The translations under genes and the position numbers were made by a program. The notes below the pieces were generated by a model, which was not told where the DNA came from, ran no database searches, and worked only from the letters and a program-made list of their open reading frames with translations. Shown here one piece after another: positions 26,706 through 36,965 of a DNA stretch of 64,000 nt (position 1 is the first letter of the stretch; each line of letters opens with the position of its first letter). Source of the stretch: Sphingopyxis jiangsuensis (GTDB lineage: Bacteria; Pseudomonadota; Alphaproteobacteria; Sphingomonadales; Sphingomonadaceae); NCBI RefSeq assembly GCF_016734905.1, contig NZ_JAERPO010000001.1:1302001-1366000 (forward strand), read 5' to 3'.

Positions 26706-28091
26706 ATGACCGCAACGCCCAAGACTTCCGCGTCGCCCAAGCGCCGTTTTGCGCTGTGGCAGGGTGCCGCCGCGCTGAGCACGCTCGCGCTCGTCCCGCT
26801 GGCAACGGGCGCGATGGCCGCCGTCGATTCGAAGACGACCGGCGAAATCTCGCGCTTCATGGACGTGTTCCTCGAGGTCAAATCCAACTATGTCGAACCG
26901 GTCGACGATTCGACGCTGATCGAGGGTGCGATCAACGGCATGCTCGCCAGCCTCGATCCGCATTCGGGCTATCTTGATGCATCGGGCTATTCGACGCTGC
27001 GGACGCAAACCGACGGCGAATATGGCGGCCTGGGGCTATCGGTGACGATGGAGGACGGCGTCGTAAAGGTGATCGCGCCGACCGCCGACACCCCGGCTTC
27101 GCGCGCGGGCATCAAGGCGGGCGACTATATCACGCATATCAACAAGGAGCTGATTTTCGGCCTGACGCTCGACGAGGCGGTCGAACAGATGCGCGGCCGC
27201 CCCGGCACAAAGATCGACATTACCGTCGTTCGCGAGGGCCAGGACAAGCCGATGGAATTGTCGCTGACGCGCGAAATCATCGACCTCAAGCCCGTCAAGT
27301 GGGAGGTGAAGGACGATGTCGGCGTGCTGACTATCAGCAGTTTTTCGGCCGACGCGACGCGCGATTTGAAGGCGGCAATGCTGTCGGTCGAAAAATCGCT
27401 GGGCCACAAGCCGCGCGGCTGGGTTCTCGACCTCCGCTCGAACCCTGGCGGACTGCTCGACGAAGCCGTTGGCGTAAGCGACGTCTTCCTCGAACGCGGC
27501 GAAATCGTGTCGCAGCGCGGCCGCCGCAAGGGCGACATCGAGCGTTATTTCGCCGAGCCGGGCGACCTCGCGAAGGGCGCACCGGTCATCGTGCTGATCG
27601 ACGCCGGGTCGGCATCGGCGTCGGAAATCGTTGCGGGCGCACTGCAAGACCAGCACCGCGCCGTGGTGATGGGCGAACGCAGCTTCGGCAAGGGGTCCGT
27701 ACAGACCGTCCTGCCGCTGACCGACACCACCGCGCTTCGCCTGACCACCGCGCGCTATTTCACGCCGTCGGGGCGCAGCGTGCAAGAGGGCGGGATCGAC
27801 CCCGACATCCGCGTGCCGCAACTTTCGGACCCCGACTACGCTTCGCGGCCCAAGTTCCGTGAGAGCGATCTGCGCCGCCACCTCGTCAACGAGAAAAAGG
27901 TCGACAACAGCCTGATCGAAAAGGACGAAAAACCCGATCCGCGCTTTACCGCGACCGCGGCGGACTTGAAGGCAAAGGGGATCGAGGATTTCCAGCTGCA
28001 CTACGCGTTGGAAACCATCGGCCGCATCGGCGCCACCGCTCCGCGCATGGCGCAGGCCAAACCGGTCGCCAAGCCGGCGCGCCGCAACTAA
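26706..28091 (+). CDS. ctpA: S41 family carboxy-terminal processing peptidase
   Basis: A periplasmic serine protease of 461 residues. After a signal peptide (cleavage near GAMA), it has the NYVEPVDDSTLIEGAINGMLASLDPHSGYL cap region, a PDZ domain (about 100-185) and the protease core with the catalytic serine in AGSASASEIVAGALQD near 300 and lysine in GERSFGKGSVQTVLPL near 323. The C terminus is Lys/Ala-rich. Such enzymes trim periplasmic proteins, including cell-wall hydrolases, which fits its place after the EnvC-like gene. A 130-base gap before it may hold its own promoter. Confidence 0.96.
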   Translation: MTATPKTSASPKRRFALWQGAAALSTLALVPLATGAMAAVDSKTTGEISRFMDVFLEVKSNYVEPVDDSTLIEGAINGMLASLDPHSGYLDASGYSTLRTQTDGEYGGLGLSVTMEDGVVKVIAPTADTPASRAGIKAGDYITHINKELIFGLTLDEAVEQMRGRPGTKIDITVVREGQDKPMELSLTREIIDLKPVKWEVKDDVGVLTISSFSADATRDLKAAMLSVEKSLGHKPRGWVLDLRSNPGGLLDEAVGVSDVFLERGEIVSQRGRRKGDIERYFAEPGDLAKGAPVIVLIDAGSASASEIVAGALQDQHRAVVMGERSFGKGSVQTVLPLTDTTALRLTTARYFTPSGRSVQEGGIDPDIRVPQLSDPDYASRPKFRESDLRRHLVNEKKVDNSLIEKDEKPDPRFTATAADLKAKGIEDFQLHYALETIGRIGATAPRMAQAKPVAKPARRN

Positions 28092-28103
28092 GGGGCGCGA
28101 CCG

Positions 28104-28586
28104 ATGCCGAAATCGCGCCTCGCCGCGCCGCTGCTCGCGCTCGCCATCCCGCTCCTCCTCTATGGCGGTGCGCTCGTGTCGCAATTTGGCTTTGGCCTCC
28201 ACCCGTGTGAGATGTGCTATTGGCAGCGCTGGCCGCACCAGGCGGCGATCGTGCTTGCTGCGCTGGCGCTGTTGCTGCGCAGCAATGGCAAGGCGATGCG
28301 CCTGCTGACGGCGCTAGCGGCGATTGCGATCGCTATCAGCGGCGCGATCGGCATCTTTCACGCAGGCGTCGAATATGGCTTTTGGGAAGGTCTGACGAGC
28401 TGCTCGACCGGCGCCGCCGGCCCCGTCTCGCTCGAATCGATCATGAACGCGCCGCTGATCCGGTGCGACCAGACGCAGTGGGATTTGTTCGGCATTTCGC
28501 TCGCAGGCTTCAATGCCATTTTCTCATTGGGCGGCGCGGCGCTTGTCTTGACCTTGCTGCTCCGTCGGCCCACATCGGACGCATGA
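28104..28586 (+). CDS. dsbB: disulfide bond formation protein B
   Basis: Inner-membrane protein that reoxidises DsbA and passes electrons to quinone. The 160-residue protein has four helices; the first periplasmic loop holds the C-E-M-C pair (about 36-39) and the second loop the pair in TSCSTGAAG and IRCDQTQW. It starts 12 bases after ctpA, and its stop overlaps the coq7 start as ATGA, so the three are cotranscribed. Confidence 0.93.
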   Translation: MPKSRLAAPLLALAIPLLLYGGALVSQFGFGLHPCEMCYWQRWPHQAAIVLAALALLLRSNGKAMRLLTALAAIAIAISGAIGIFHAGVEYGFWEGLTSCSTGAAGPVSLESIMNAPLIRCDQTQWDLFGISLAGFNAIFSLGGAALVLTLLLRRPTSDA

Positions 28587-29116
28587 GCGAAAGCCCTGAC
28601 CCGACCGACCGCCGCACGGCGTCGATGATCCGCGTCGATCAGGCGGGCGAATATGGCGCGACGCGTATCTATGCAGGGCAGCTTGCGGTGCTCGGCGACC
28701 GGCATCCAATGGCGCGCGAAATTGCCCACATGGCCGAGCAGGAAGAGCGGCATCGCAAATTTTTCGACGATATGATCGCCCGGCGCGGCGTGCGCCCGAC
28801 CGCGTTGCAACCGCTGTGGAACCGCGCGGGCTTTGCCCTCGGGGCGATTACGGCTGCCATCGGCCCGCGCGCCGCAATGGCCTGCACCGCCGCGGTCGAA
28901 ACCGAGATCGACCGCCATTATCGGCAGCAACTCGACGAACTTGGCGACAGCGATCCCGAACTGAGCGCTGCAGTTGCCGATTTTCGCGCCGAGGAGCTGG
29001 AACATAAGGAGGCGGCGATCGCCGCAGGCGCGGAAAATGCGCCGGGCTATCCCCTGCTCAATCTTGCGATCCGCGCCGGGTGTCGCGCAGCCATCGCGCT
29101 GTCGAAGCGTATCTGA
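28583..29116 (+). CDS. coq7: demethoxyubiquinone hydroxylase family protein
   Basis: Coq7 is a diiron monooxygenase for a late step of ubiquinone synthesis. The 177-residue protein has the ferritin-like iron ligands in RVDQAGEYGATRIYAGQ, HMAEQEERHRKFFDD, VETEIDRHYRQQL and FRAEELEHKEAA. Its position next to dsbB, whose electrons go to quinone, is probably coincidental operon packing. Start ATG 28583 overlaps the dsbB stop by ATGA. Confidence 0.95.
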   Translation: MSESPDPTDRRTASMIRVDQAGEYGATRIYAGQLAVLGDRHPMAREIAHMAEQEERHRKFFDDMIARRGVRPTALQPLWNRAGFALGAITAAIGPRAAMACTAAVETEIDRHYRQQLDELGDSDPELSAAVADFRAEELEHKEAAIAAGAENAPGYPLLNLAIRAGCRAAIALSKRI

Positions 29117-29198
29117 TAGGCTCGCGCGCGGGCCTGCCCGTTCAGCACCGATGCAGCTTCGCACTGTCATGCCCGCCGAAACCATAAAGGAACGACCG

Positions 29199-29801
29199 AT
29201 GACCCGCCTTCTTTCCCTCGCCTTGATCCTCGCCGGAAACGCGGCGATCCCGTCCGTCGGCGCGCAAGAAGCCACGGTCGATGGCGAGAAGATCAACCAG
29301 GTCATCGTCTATGGCGACGACAAATGCGAACAGTCGAGCCCCAACGAGATTGTCGTCTGCAGCCGCCTCCCCGAACAGGATCGCTATCGCGTCCCGCAGA
29401 TTTTCCGCGGCGACCCGCTCGACCCGCGCAACGAAGCGTGGGCGAACAAGGTCGTCGCACTTGAGCGCGTCGGTCGCTTTGGCACCGACAGCTGCTCGCC
29501 GGTGGGCCTTGGCGGGTTCACGGGCTGCACGCAGGCACTCGTCGCGGGAGCCAAGGCCGAGCGCGTCGCGGCCGACAAGACCGACTGGCAGACGATGATC
29601 GCCGACGAACGCGCCAAGCGACTCGCAGGTATCGACTCCGCAGCGGCCGAGGTCGAGGCGGCAGTCGTGGCCGAAGAACGCGCGATGGAAGAACGCCGCC
29701 GCGCCGCCGCCGAACTCGAACGGCAAGCGAACGGCGAAGCGCCGACCACGCCCGATAGCGAAGCAGACGCCGAACCTTTGCCGCTCCCGCCGCAGAGTTG
29801 A
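29199..29801 (+). CDS. conserved secreted protein of unknown function
   Basis: A 200-residue protein with a signal peptide (cleavage probably after VGA). Four cysteines in the mature first half (KCEQ, VVCSR, DSCSP, GCTQ) could form disulfides; the sequence NEIVVCSRLPEQDRYRVPQIFR is the most distinctive part. The last 70 residues are a charged Ala/Glu/Arg helix ending in a proline-rich tail. The ATG at 29199 has AAAGGAA upstream. It follows coq7 on the same strand. I do not recognise a named domain. Confidence 0.8.
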   Translation: MTRLLSLALILAGNAAIPSVGAQEATVDGEKINQVIVYGDDKCEQSSPNEIVVCSRLPEQDRYRVPQIFRGDPLDPRNEAWANKVVALERVGRFGTDSCSPVGLGGFTGCTQALVAGAKAERVAADKTDWQTMIADERAKRLAGIDSAAAEVEAAVVAEERAMEERRRAAAELERQANGEAPTTPDSEADAEPLPLPPQS

Positions 29802-29891
29802 ACTAGCTTATCCGCAGTTCTGGCGGGAGCCGGAATGTCGATCACGCGTCCACAGGGATCGGGATGATCTCGGTGGACGCGCGAATGATGC

Positions 29892-31829
29892 TTAATTCAG
29901 CAAGTACTGCTTCCAGAACATGAGCGACGTCCAGAAGCTGTAGTCGGCATTTTCCTTTTTCGCGAAACCATGGCCTTCGTTGGTGCCGACAAGGTGCCAA
30001 GCCGTCCCCCCATTCTTGCGGACCGCCTCGACAATCTGGTCGGCTTCGGACGCCGGGACGCGCGGGTCGTTCGCGCCCGTGACGACGAACAGCGGCTTCT
30101 CGATCTTGTCGACATGCGTCAGCGGCGAGATTTCGATGAGCTTGGCGCGCTGTGCCGGATCGCGCTCGTCGCCATATTCGACGCGGCGCAGGTCGCGGCG
30201 ATAATCCTGCGTATTTTCAAGGAAGGTCACGAAGTTCGAGATAGCGACGACGCACAGATTGGCGCGCAGTTTGTCGGCGTAATGGATCGCCGCAGCATAG
30301 CACATATAGCCGCCATAGCTGCCGCCGGTCAGCGCAAAGCGCGACGTGTCGAGCATCTTGTCCTTCGCCAGATGGTCGAGGAAAGCCCCCATGTCCTTGA
30401 CGCTGTCTTCGCGCTTGAACGGGCCGTTGTCGAGGCTGACGAAAGTCTTCCCATAGCCCGTCGAACCGCGAACGTTGGGATAGAAGATCGCAATCCCCAT
30501 TTCGTTGAGCAGATAGTTGTTGCGGCCCATGAAGCCGGGGCGCGACTGCGCTTCGGGTCCACCGTGGACATTCATGATCAGCGGGCGCTTGCCGGGGAAT
30601 TTGGCCGGGTCCGGGCGATAGAGGAATCCCGACACCTCCAGCCCATCAAAACTTTTGATTTTGACGAGTTCGGGTTCGACATTCTTCGTGACGTCGAGAC
30701 CGCCGGTCTCGCTTTCGGTCCAGCGCGTGACCTTCAGCGTCTTGGGATCGACGCTAAACGCGTCGGCAGCACTGCGCGCTGAGGTAAAGGTCAGTCCGAT
30801 TTCGCCCCACGGCGCGATGTCGATGCCGCCGATGATGCCCGGCGGCAGCGCCTCGACCGTCCGCACCGCGTCGCTTTTCGGATCGAGGATGCGGAGCTTG
30901 GCCATGCCCGCCTCGTTCACGACATAGGCGATAAAGCTGCCGTCATGGGCGATGTCGAACGTATCGACGTCCCATTTTTCGGCAGGACCACGCGGGGTAA
31001 ACGCGCCCGTCGCCGGGTCGACAGTTCCGAGCCGCTGAAAATCGCTTCCCTCGTCGCTCGTCACCCAGATCGTGCCGTCGGGCGCAAATTCTGCGCCGCC
31101 GAGCGCGACGCTTTTCGAATGGTCGCCGATCGGCGTCATCGCGCCGGTGGCGAGGTCGAGCCGGAACAGGTCCGATTTCTGCACCGACGTATATTTGGCA
31201 ACGAGCGCCCAGCTCTTGTCGGGCGAAAAGTCGGCGAGATACCAGCCGCCGCCCTGAACTTCGGCCACCATCCGGCTCGATGCCGGGTCGCGCGGGTTCA
31301 TGACATAGATGTCGCTATCACGCCCATTGCGACGCGTCGAAGTAAAGCCGACAAGCGTCCCGTCCTTGCTCCACGCGTTCAGACCGTTGCGACTCTTGCC
31401 ATCGGTAAGCAGGTCGAGCCGCCCGTCCTTCATCGCGTAGATCTGATAGAATTCGTTCCCGCCGATGTCCTTTTGCACGAGCATCATATCGCCGGTCGAC
31501 GGCGACCATGCACCGCGCCCGACGGGTTCGGCTTCGAAGGTCAGCTACTTGCGCGCGCCCATCGGGGCGGCGACGCGATGGATTTGCGATGTATTGCCGA
31601 AACGCGTGGCGATGAGCATCGACTTGTCGGTCGGGTGCCAGCCGACGAAACCGGCGCCGCGATTTTCCATATAGGGACGCGTTGCGGCAGGCAGGTCGGC
31701 CGGGACCGCGGGTACGCCATCGGCGATCAGTGCTGCCGGCTTGGGCTCGACCGCGGCGCCCTCTCCTTCGGCGGCAAGTGCCGGTGCAAACGGCAAGGCA
31801 AGAGTGGCCAGAGCGGCAAGATAGCGCAT
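29892..31829 (-). pseudogene. S9 family prolyl oligopeptidase-like gene interrupted by an in-frame amber codon
   Basis: The gene would encode a secreted S9 peptidase of about 645 residues: signal peptide MRYLAALATLALPFAPALAAEG, beta-propeller, then an alpha/beta-hydrolase domain with G-G-S-Y-G-G around the nucleophile, the Asp in VTGANDPRVP and the His in NEGHGF. Codon 95 is TAG (31545-31547) in the context GARK-stop-LTFEAEPVGRG. Reading continues in the same frame on both sides with no shift, and homologues usually have QLTF here, so a single CAG-to-TAG change explains it. A restart at the ATG pair near 31487 would lack the signal peptide. A sequencing error or amber readthrough are alternatives. 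Confidence 0.85.
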
Positions 31830-32148
31830 GATGATGTCCCCGTTTTGAAATGAAGCAATTGACCGGGCATAGACGCTATCGCGCACTCTCGGCGATGCAA
31901 GAGTTCGACCAACGATGCGTTGCAATCGACCGTCGACAAGAATGTTATGCTCGACCGGTCGAACGGGGACGAATCGCAACCGAAATGGCTGAATTTGAAA
32001 CCGATTTGGCAGCCTGGCGCGATTTGTTCGATTTTCGAGGCGAGTCGAGCAAAAAAATTAACGAATCGGTGCGAAGCTGTCTTGACTTGGGAATTATTGG
32101 GGCAAACGTGGCGTTTCTGGGAATCGCCGGCCGGGGAGGCTGAAAACA
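31830..32148. other. intergenic region without a recognisable gene
   Basis: About 320 bases between the divergent S9 pseudogene and a small membrane protein gene. It is AT-richer than its surroundings (for example the stretch near 32020-32080). Short open frames here have no ribosome sites or protein-like composition. It must contain the promoters for both flanking genes, but I cannot place them with confidence. Confidence 0.5.
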
Positions 32149-32547
32149 ATGGCATCGACCTTCGAACCACGCTTGTGGAAACGAGCGAGCGCATCGGTTC
32201 CTCCCCCGCGCAGCCTTGGACGCCGCATGACATTCCATGCCGCCGCGGCGCTTATCGCTTTCTCCGTTCTTCAAATCTGGCTGGTATCGAGCGCGATTTC
32301 CGCGGGCGCGCCCTCGGCATTCGTCATCACCGCGCTCGTGGTCCTGCTTGCGCTCGCCATTCCGGCGGCGCGCGCCATTGAGCGACACTGGTATCACCTC
32401 AGCCGCCAAGCCCTCGCAAGCTGGGGGCTTCATGCACGGTTTCGCCGCGATGTCCGCCGCCTGTGGGCGGCCGCGCTGTTCGTTCCCATCATGTGGGTCA
32501 GCGGCGCGATGGCGGCGACCGACGCGATTGCGGCAATCGCGAACTAA
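32149..32547 (+). CDS. small hypothetical membrane protein
   Basis: A 132-residue protein with three hydrophobic segments (about 28-48, 54-72 and 105-128) and an Arg/His-rich loop between the second and third (ERHWYHLSRQALASWGLHARFRRDVRRLW). GGGGAGG lies about ten bases before the ATG. Composition and codon use look real, but I recognise no family. It is on the same strand as pmbA, 51 bases ahead of it. Confidence 0.65.
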   Translation: MASTFEPRLWKRASASVPPPRSLGRRMTFHAAAALIAFSVLQIWLVSSAISAGAPSAFVITALVVLLALAIPAARAIERHWYHLSRQALASWGLHARFRRDVRRLWAAALFVPIMWVSGAMAATDAIAAIAN

Positions 32548-32598
32548 TCCCGCGACATAGATTTTGACGCCTTGGTTGGCGCCGTATAGGGCGCGACC

Positions 32599-33942
32599 AT
32601 GCTGAGTGTTTCCGAAGCCCTCGACCGCGCGCAACTGCTGTGCGACGCCGCGACAAAGGCGGGCGCCGATGCCGCCGACGCGCTGTTCTACTGCAACGCC
32701 TCTACTTCAGTGTCGATGCGCCTCGGCGCGCTCGAGGATGTCGAGCGGTCCGAAGGCCAGGACATTTCGCTGCGTGTCTTCGTCGGGCAGCGTAGCGCGA
32801 GCGTGTCGACCGCCGACATGGATGCGGGCGAACTTGCCAAGCTCGTCGACCGCTGCGTCGCGATGGCCCGCGAGGCGCCCGAGGATCCCTACGCCGGGCT
32901 CGCGCCCGAAGACCGGCTGTTCAAGGGACCGACGCCCGACCTCGAGCTCGACGACGGGAGCGAGGCCGACCCGCAAGCCCTGCGCGAAACTGCACTCGCG
33001 GTCGAGGAAGCTGCGCGCGCCGTCGCCGGGGTAACGAACAGCGAAGGCGGCAGCGCAAGCCACAGCCGCATGCGCTTTGCTCTGGTCACCAGCCACGGCT
33101 TCGCCGGCGGCTATGGCGCAAGCGGCCACAGCCTGTCGGCCAGCGTCATTGCGGGCGAAGGTGCGGGAATGCAGCGTGACTATGACTGGCACAGCACGCA
33201 CCATCTGTCCGATCTCGAAAGCGCTATTGACGTCGGCACGCGCGCCGGAAAGCGCACGGTGGCACGGTTGAACCCAGGTAAGGCCCCCGTCGGCAAGCTG
33301 CCGATATTGTTCGATCCACGCGTCGGCGGCAGCCTGCTCGGCCATTTGATGAGCGCGATTGCCGGGCCGGCCATCGCCCGTGGCACCAGCTTCCTGCTCG
33401 GCAAGGAAGACCAGCAGCTTTTCGACAGCGCCATTGTCGTCCGCGACGAACCGCACCGGCTGCGCGGCTTGCGCAGCCGCCCGTTCGACGGCGAGGGCCT
33501 TCCCACTGCGGCACGCGACATCGTGTCGGACGGACGCATCAGCGGCTGGCTGCTCGACACGGCGTCGGCCAAGCAACTCGGCCTGTCGCCCACGGGCCAT
33601 GCCAGCCGCGGCGGCGGCGCATCGGGGGTGAGCGCAAGCAACCTGCATCTCGTCCCTGGCCTGCAAAGCCCCGCCGATTTGATGGCCGGCGTCAAGACCG
33701 GCGTCTATGTCACCGAATTGATCGGCCAGGGCGTCAATCCCGTCACCGGCGATTACAGCCGCGGCGCGTCGGGCTTCGTCATTCGCGACGGCCAGATTGC
33801 CGAACCGATCGCCGAATTCACCGTCGCTGGGAACCTGATCGACATGTTCGCGGCGATGAGGCCCGCGAACGATCTCGAATTCCGGCAGGCCGTCAACGTC
33901 CCGACGATCCGCATCGACGGCATGACCGTCGCGAGCAGCTGA
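32599..33942 (+). CDS. pmbA: TldD/PmbA family metallopeptidase (TldE-like)
   Basis: Subunit of the TldD/TldE protease that matures peptide antibiotics and degrades the antitoxin CcdA in enterobacteria; housekeeping substrates are unclear. The 447-residue protein has the family DVERSEGQDISLRVFVGQRSASVST region, LFDPRVGGSLLGHL and the C-terminal TGDYSRGASGFVIRDGQI signature. No HExxH motif is visible, so it is the PmbA (TldE) non-catalytic type and needs TldD, which is not in the window. Confidence 0.92.
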   Translation: MLSVSEALDRAQLLCDAATKAGADAADALFYCNASTSVSMRLGALEDVERSEGQDISLRVFVGQRSASVSTADMDAGELAKLVDRCVAMAREAPEDPYAGLAPEDRLFKGPTPDLELDDGSEADPQALRETALAVEEAARAVAGVTNSEGGSASHSRMRFALVTSHGFAGGYGASGHSLSASVIAGEGAGMQRDYDWHSTHHLSDLESAIDVGTRAGKRTVARLNPGKAPVGKLPILFDPRVGGSLLGHLMSAIAGPAIARGTSFLLGKEDQQLFDSAIVVRDEPHRLRGLRSRPFDGEGLPTAARDIVSDGRISGWLLDTASAKQLGLSPTGHASRGGGASGVSASNLHLVPGLQSPADLMAGVKTGVYVTELIGQGVNPVTGDYSRGASGFVIRDGQIAEPIAEFTVAGNLIDMFAAMRPANDLEFRQAVNVPTIRIDGMTVASS

Positions 33943-33950
33943 TCCCGGCG

Positions 33951-34742
33951 ATGCCCGCGCGCAATCTTGAGGCCGTGATCGCCGCAACGCGCGAGGTCGG
34001 CGACATGGCTATGGCGCGCTGGCGCGGCGAAGGGCGGCCAGTCGACGTCTGGCACAAAGGCCACGACAACCCCGTCAGTGACGTCGATCTGGCGGTCGAT
34101 GCGCGGCTGAAATCGGTACTGGGTGCGATGGTCCCCGAAGCAGGCTGGCTGTCAGAGGAAACCGCCGACAGTGACGACCGGCTGTCGCGCCGCGCCATGT
34201 GGTGCGTCGATCCGATCGACGGCACCCGCGATTTCATTCGCGGACGGCCGGGTTGGGCGGTGTCGGTGGCGCTCGTCATCGACGGCGAACCCGAACTCGG
34301 CGTGCTCTATGCCCCCGCGCTCGACGAATTATGGGTCGCGCAAAAGGGCCAGGGCGCAACGCTGAACGGCGAAACGCTGCGCGCGAGCCGCCGTATGATC
34401 TTCAACGGATCGCGCGTCCCCGCCGACAGCCTGCCCAAGATCGACCGCGACCTCATCATGGTCACCAAACCGAACAGCATCGCGCTGCGCATGGCACTCG
34501 TTGCCGACGATCGCGCCGATCTGGTCGCGACGCTGCGCTGGGGGTTCGAGTGGGATGTCGCCGCCGCCGCGCTGATCGCCACCGAAGCGGGGGCCGCCGT
34601 CACCGACGCTTTTGGCGACCCGCTGCGTTTCAACACGCCGCGCGCGCAGGCCTTTGGCGTCATCGCCTGCGCCGCCGGAATCCACCGGGCCGTCGTTGCG
34701 CGCTTGCATGACCGGGCGGTGGCGCTTACGTCCGCACCATAG
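33951..34742 (+). CDS. inositol monophosphatase family / CysQ-like 3'(2'),5'-bisphosphate nucleotidase
   Basis: A Mg-dependent phosphatase of 263 residues. The metal-site motifs are complete: WLSEETADS near 65, DPIDGTRDFIRG near 85 and WEWDVAAAALIATEAGA-type sequence near 200. The SEE and GTRDF forms are closer to CysQ and histidinol-phosphatase-like members than to SuhB. It starts nine bases after pmbA, so they are cotranscribed. The substrate is probably PAP or a related sugar/nucleotide phosphate. Confidence 0.87.
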   Translation: MPARNLEAVIAATREVGDMAMARWRGEGRPVDVWHKGHDNPVSDVDLAVDARLKSVLGAMVPEAGWLSEETADSDDRLSRRAMWCVDPIDGTRDFIRGRPGWAVSVALVIDGEPELGVLYAPALDELWVAQKGQGATLNGETLRASRRMIFNGSRVPADSLPKIDRDLIMVTKPNSIALRMALVADDRADLVATLRWGFEWDVAAAALIATEAGAAVTDAFGDPLRFNTPRAQAFGVIACAAGIHRAVVARLHDRAVALTSAP

Positions 34743-34801
34743 GACGGCACCCGCCGCCGGTTTCTGCATCGCGGAAACCCCATCAATGCGCCGCAGTTCG
34801 C

Positions 34802-34829
34802 TTGACAATTCGGGCGACTCACCTTAACT
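34802..34829 (+). promoter_or_regulatory. candidate promoter of the rpsM operon
   Basis: TTGACA (34802-34807) and TTAACT (34824-34829) are separated by 16 bases, close to the housekeeping sigma consensus. The site lies about 135 bases upstream of the rpsM start. Confidence 0.55.
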
Positions 34830-34963
34830 GCGCCTCCATTCCGACAGCCTGACCGGACGGCGAAGCGCAGCAGCGTGTTCGTGGTCCGTTTTTTGCGTTG
34901 GAAATCAGACGCTTTGAGATGGGGCCGTTTGCCAGCGCGCCCTGTGGAGCAGGAGAAAGTTTC

Positions 34964-35332
34964 ATGGCACGTATTGCGGGCGTCAATCTGCCCACCAACA
35001 AGCGCGTAATCATCGCCCTTACCTATATCCACGGCATCGGTCGCAAGACCGCCGTCGACATCGCCGACAAGCTGGGTATCGACCACAGCCGCCGCGTCCA
35101 GGACCTCAGCGACGCCGAGATCCTGCAGATCCGCGAAACGCTCGACGCCGACCACACGGTCGAGGGTGACCTTCGCCGCAACACGGCGATGAACATCAAG
35201 CGACTGATGGATCTTGCCTGCTATCGCGGCCTGCGCCATCGCAAGGGCCTGCCGGTCCGCGGCCAGCGCACGCACACCAATGCGCGCACCCGCAAGGGCA
35301 AGGCCAAGCCGATCGCTGGCAAGAAGAAGTAA
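34964..35332 (+). CDS. rpsM: 30S ribosomal protein S13
   Basis: S13 lies in the 30S head and contacts P-site tRNA and L5. The 122 residues start [29 protein letters not shown] and end in the basic [24 protein letters not shown] tail. AGGAG lies 10-15 bases upstream of ATG 34964. It starts the rpsM-rpsK-rpoA-rplQ unit. Confidence 0.98.
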   Translation: MARIAGVNLPTNKRVIIALTYIHGIGRKTAVDIADKLGIDHSRRVQDLSDAEILQIRETLDADHTVEGDLRRNTAMNIKRLMDLACYRGLRHRKGLPVRGQRTHTNARTRKGKAKPIAGKKK

Positions 35333-35409
35333 GCCGGTTTTTCCGCGCCGGCGGCCGCCTTCACGGCTCGCGCCCCGGCCCGCTTCAGGATTAGGTAGGA
35401 TTTATCACA

Positions 35410-35799
35410 ATGGCTCGTGAACCGCAGCGTCTTCGTCGGCGCGAACGCAAGAATATCTCGTCGGGTGTGGCCCACGTCAACGCGACCTTCAACAACACGA
35501 TGATCACCATCACCGACGCACAGGGCAATGCAATTGCCTGGTCGAGCGCCGGCATGATGGGCTTCAAGGGCAGCCGCAAGTCGACCCCTTACGCGGCGCA
35601 GGTTTGCGCCGAAGACGCGGGCAAAAAGGCCGCCGAACATGGCGTCCGGACCCTCGAAGTCGAGGTCAAGGGCCCCGGTGCTGGCCGCGAATCGGCGCTC
35701 CGCGCGCTGCAGGCGGTCGGGTTCCACATCACGTCGATCCGCGACGTGACGCCGATCCCGCACAATGGTGTCCGCCCGGCCAAGCGCCGCCGCGTCTGA
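35410..35799 (+). CDS. rpsK: 30S ribosomal protein S11
   Basis: S11 shapes the platform near the mRNA exit channel. The 129-residue protein contains [29 protein letters not shown] and the C-terminal [15 protein letters not shown], both diagnostic. It is 77 bases after rpsM and 100 bases before rpoA. Confidence 0.98.
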   Translation: MAREPQRLRRRERKNISSGVAHVNATFNNTMITITDAQGNAIAWSSAGMMGFKGSRKSTPYAAQVCAEDAGKKAAEHGVRTLEVEVKGPGAGRESALRALQAVGFHITSIRDVTPIPHNGVRPAKRRRV

Positions 35800-35899
35800 C
35801 TCCAATATCGGGCGCGCCCCGTCGGGGTGTCGCCCGCACCTATTCTCGCCGGACCGGTGGCCGACCCCCGCCCGTCCCGCCACTAGCAAAGGGAAATCC

Positions 35900-36958
35900 A
35901 TGACTGTCAATATCCGGAACTGGCAGGAATTGAAGAAGCCCAGCAACCTGGAAATCAAGGCTGGCAGCGACGGCAAGCGCAAGGCGACCTTCGTCGCTGA
36001 GCCGCTCGAGCGCGGTTTCGGCTTGACGCTCGGCAACGCGCTGCGCCGCGTTCTCCTCTCGTCGCTCCAGGGCGCGGCGATCACCTCGATCAAGATCGAG
36101 AATGTCCTTCACGAATTCTCGAGCCTCGCTGGCGTTCGCGAAGACGTTACCGACATCGTGCTCAACGTGAAGCAGATCGCGCTCAAGATGGAAGGCGACG
36201 GACCGAAGCGCCTCCAGCTTTCGGCGACCGGCCCCGCGACCGTCAAGGCGGGCGACATCATGGTGTCGGGCGACATCAAGGTGATGAACCCGAACCACGT
36301 CATCTGCCACCTCGACGATGGCGCGACGCTGAACATGGAACTCGTCGCCGATACCGGCAAGGGCTATGTCCCCGCGACCGCCAACCGCCCGGTCGACGCG
36401 CCGATCGGCCTGATCCCGGTCGACTCGCTCTATTCGCCCGTGCGCCAGGTCGCCTACAAGGTCGACAATGCCCGCATCGGCCAGGAGCTTGACTATGACA
36501 AGCTGAACCTGACCGTCGAAACCGACGGCACGGTGACCCCGGAAGATGCCGTCGCCTATGCCGCGCGCATCCTGCAGGACCAGCTCCAGGTCTTTGTCCA
36601 CTTCGAAGAGGCGATGGCCGAAGGCGGCCTCATCGGAATGGCGGCGCCGAGCCAGGCAAGCGACGAGTCGGATGTCAACCAGCTCAACCGCTTCCTCCTG
36701 AAGAAGGTCGACGAGCTCGAACTGTCGGTCCGCAGCGCGAACTGCCTGAAGAACGACAACATCATCTATATCGGCGACCTGGTTCAAAAGACCGAAGCCG
36801 AGATGCTCCGCACGCCGAACTTCGGCCGCAAGTCCTTGAACGAAATCAAGGAAGTGCTGTCGTCGATGGGTCTGCGCCTCGGCATGGACATCCCCGGATG
36901 GCCGCCCGAGAATATCGAGGAAATGGCCAAGAAGCTCGAACAGGAGCTGCTTGGGTAA
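35900..36958 (+). CDS. rpoA: DNA-directed RNA polymerase alpha subunit
   Basis: Alpha dimerises to nucleate polymerase assembly and its C-terminal domain contacts UP elements and activators. The 352-residue protein has the N-terminal [23 protein letters not shown] region and the alpha-[33 protein letters not shown] with [17 protein letters not shown] 35900 has AAAGGGAA upstream; the frame is open upstream but that part is not conserved. Confidence 0.98.
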   Translation: MTVNIRNWQELKKPSNLEIKAGSDGKRKATFVAEPLERGFGLTLGNALRRVLLSSLQGAAITSIKIENVLHEFSSLAGVREDVTDIVLNVKQIALKMEGDGPKRLQLSATGPATVKAGDIMVSGDIKVMNPNHVICHLDDGATLNMELVADTGKGYVPATANRPVDAPIGLIPVDSLYSPVRQVAYKVDNARIGQELDYDKLNLTVETDGTVTPEDAVAYAARILQDQLQVFVHFEEAMAEGGLIGMAAPSQASDESDVNQLNRFLLKKVDELELSVRSANCLKNDNIIYIGDLVQKTEAEMLRTPNFGRKSLNEIKEVLSSMGLRLGMDIPGWPPENIEEMAKKLEQELLG

Positions 36959-36965
36959 CAAACGC

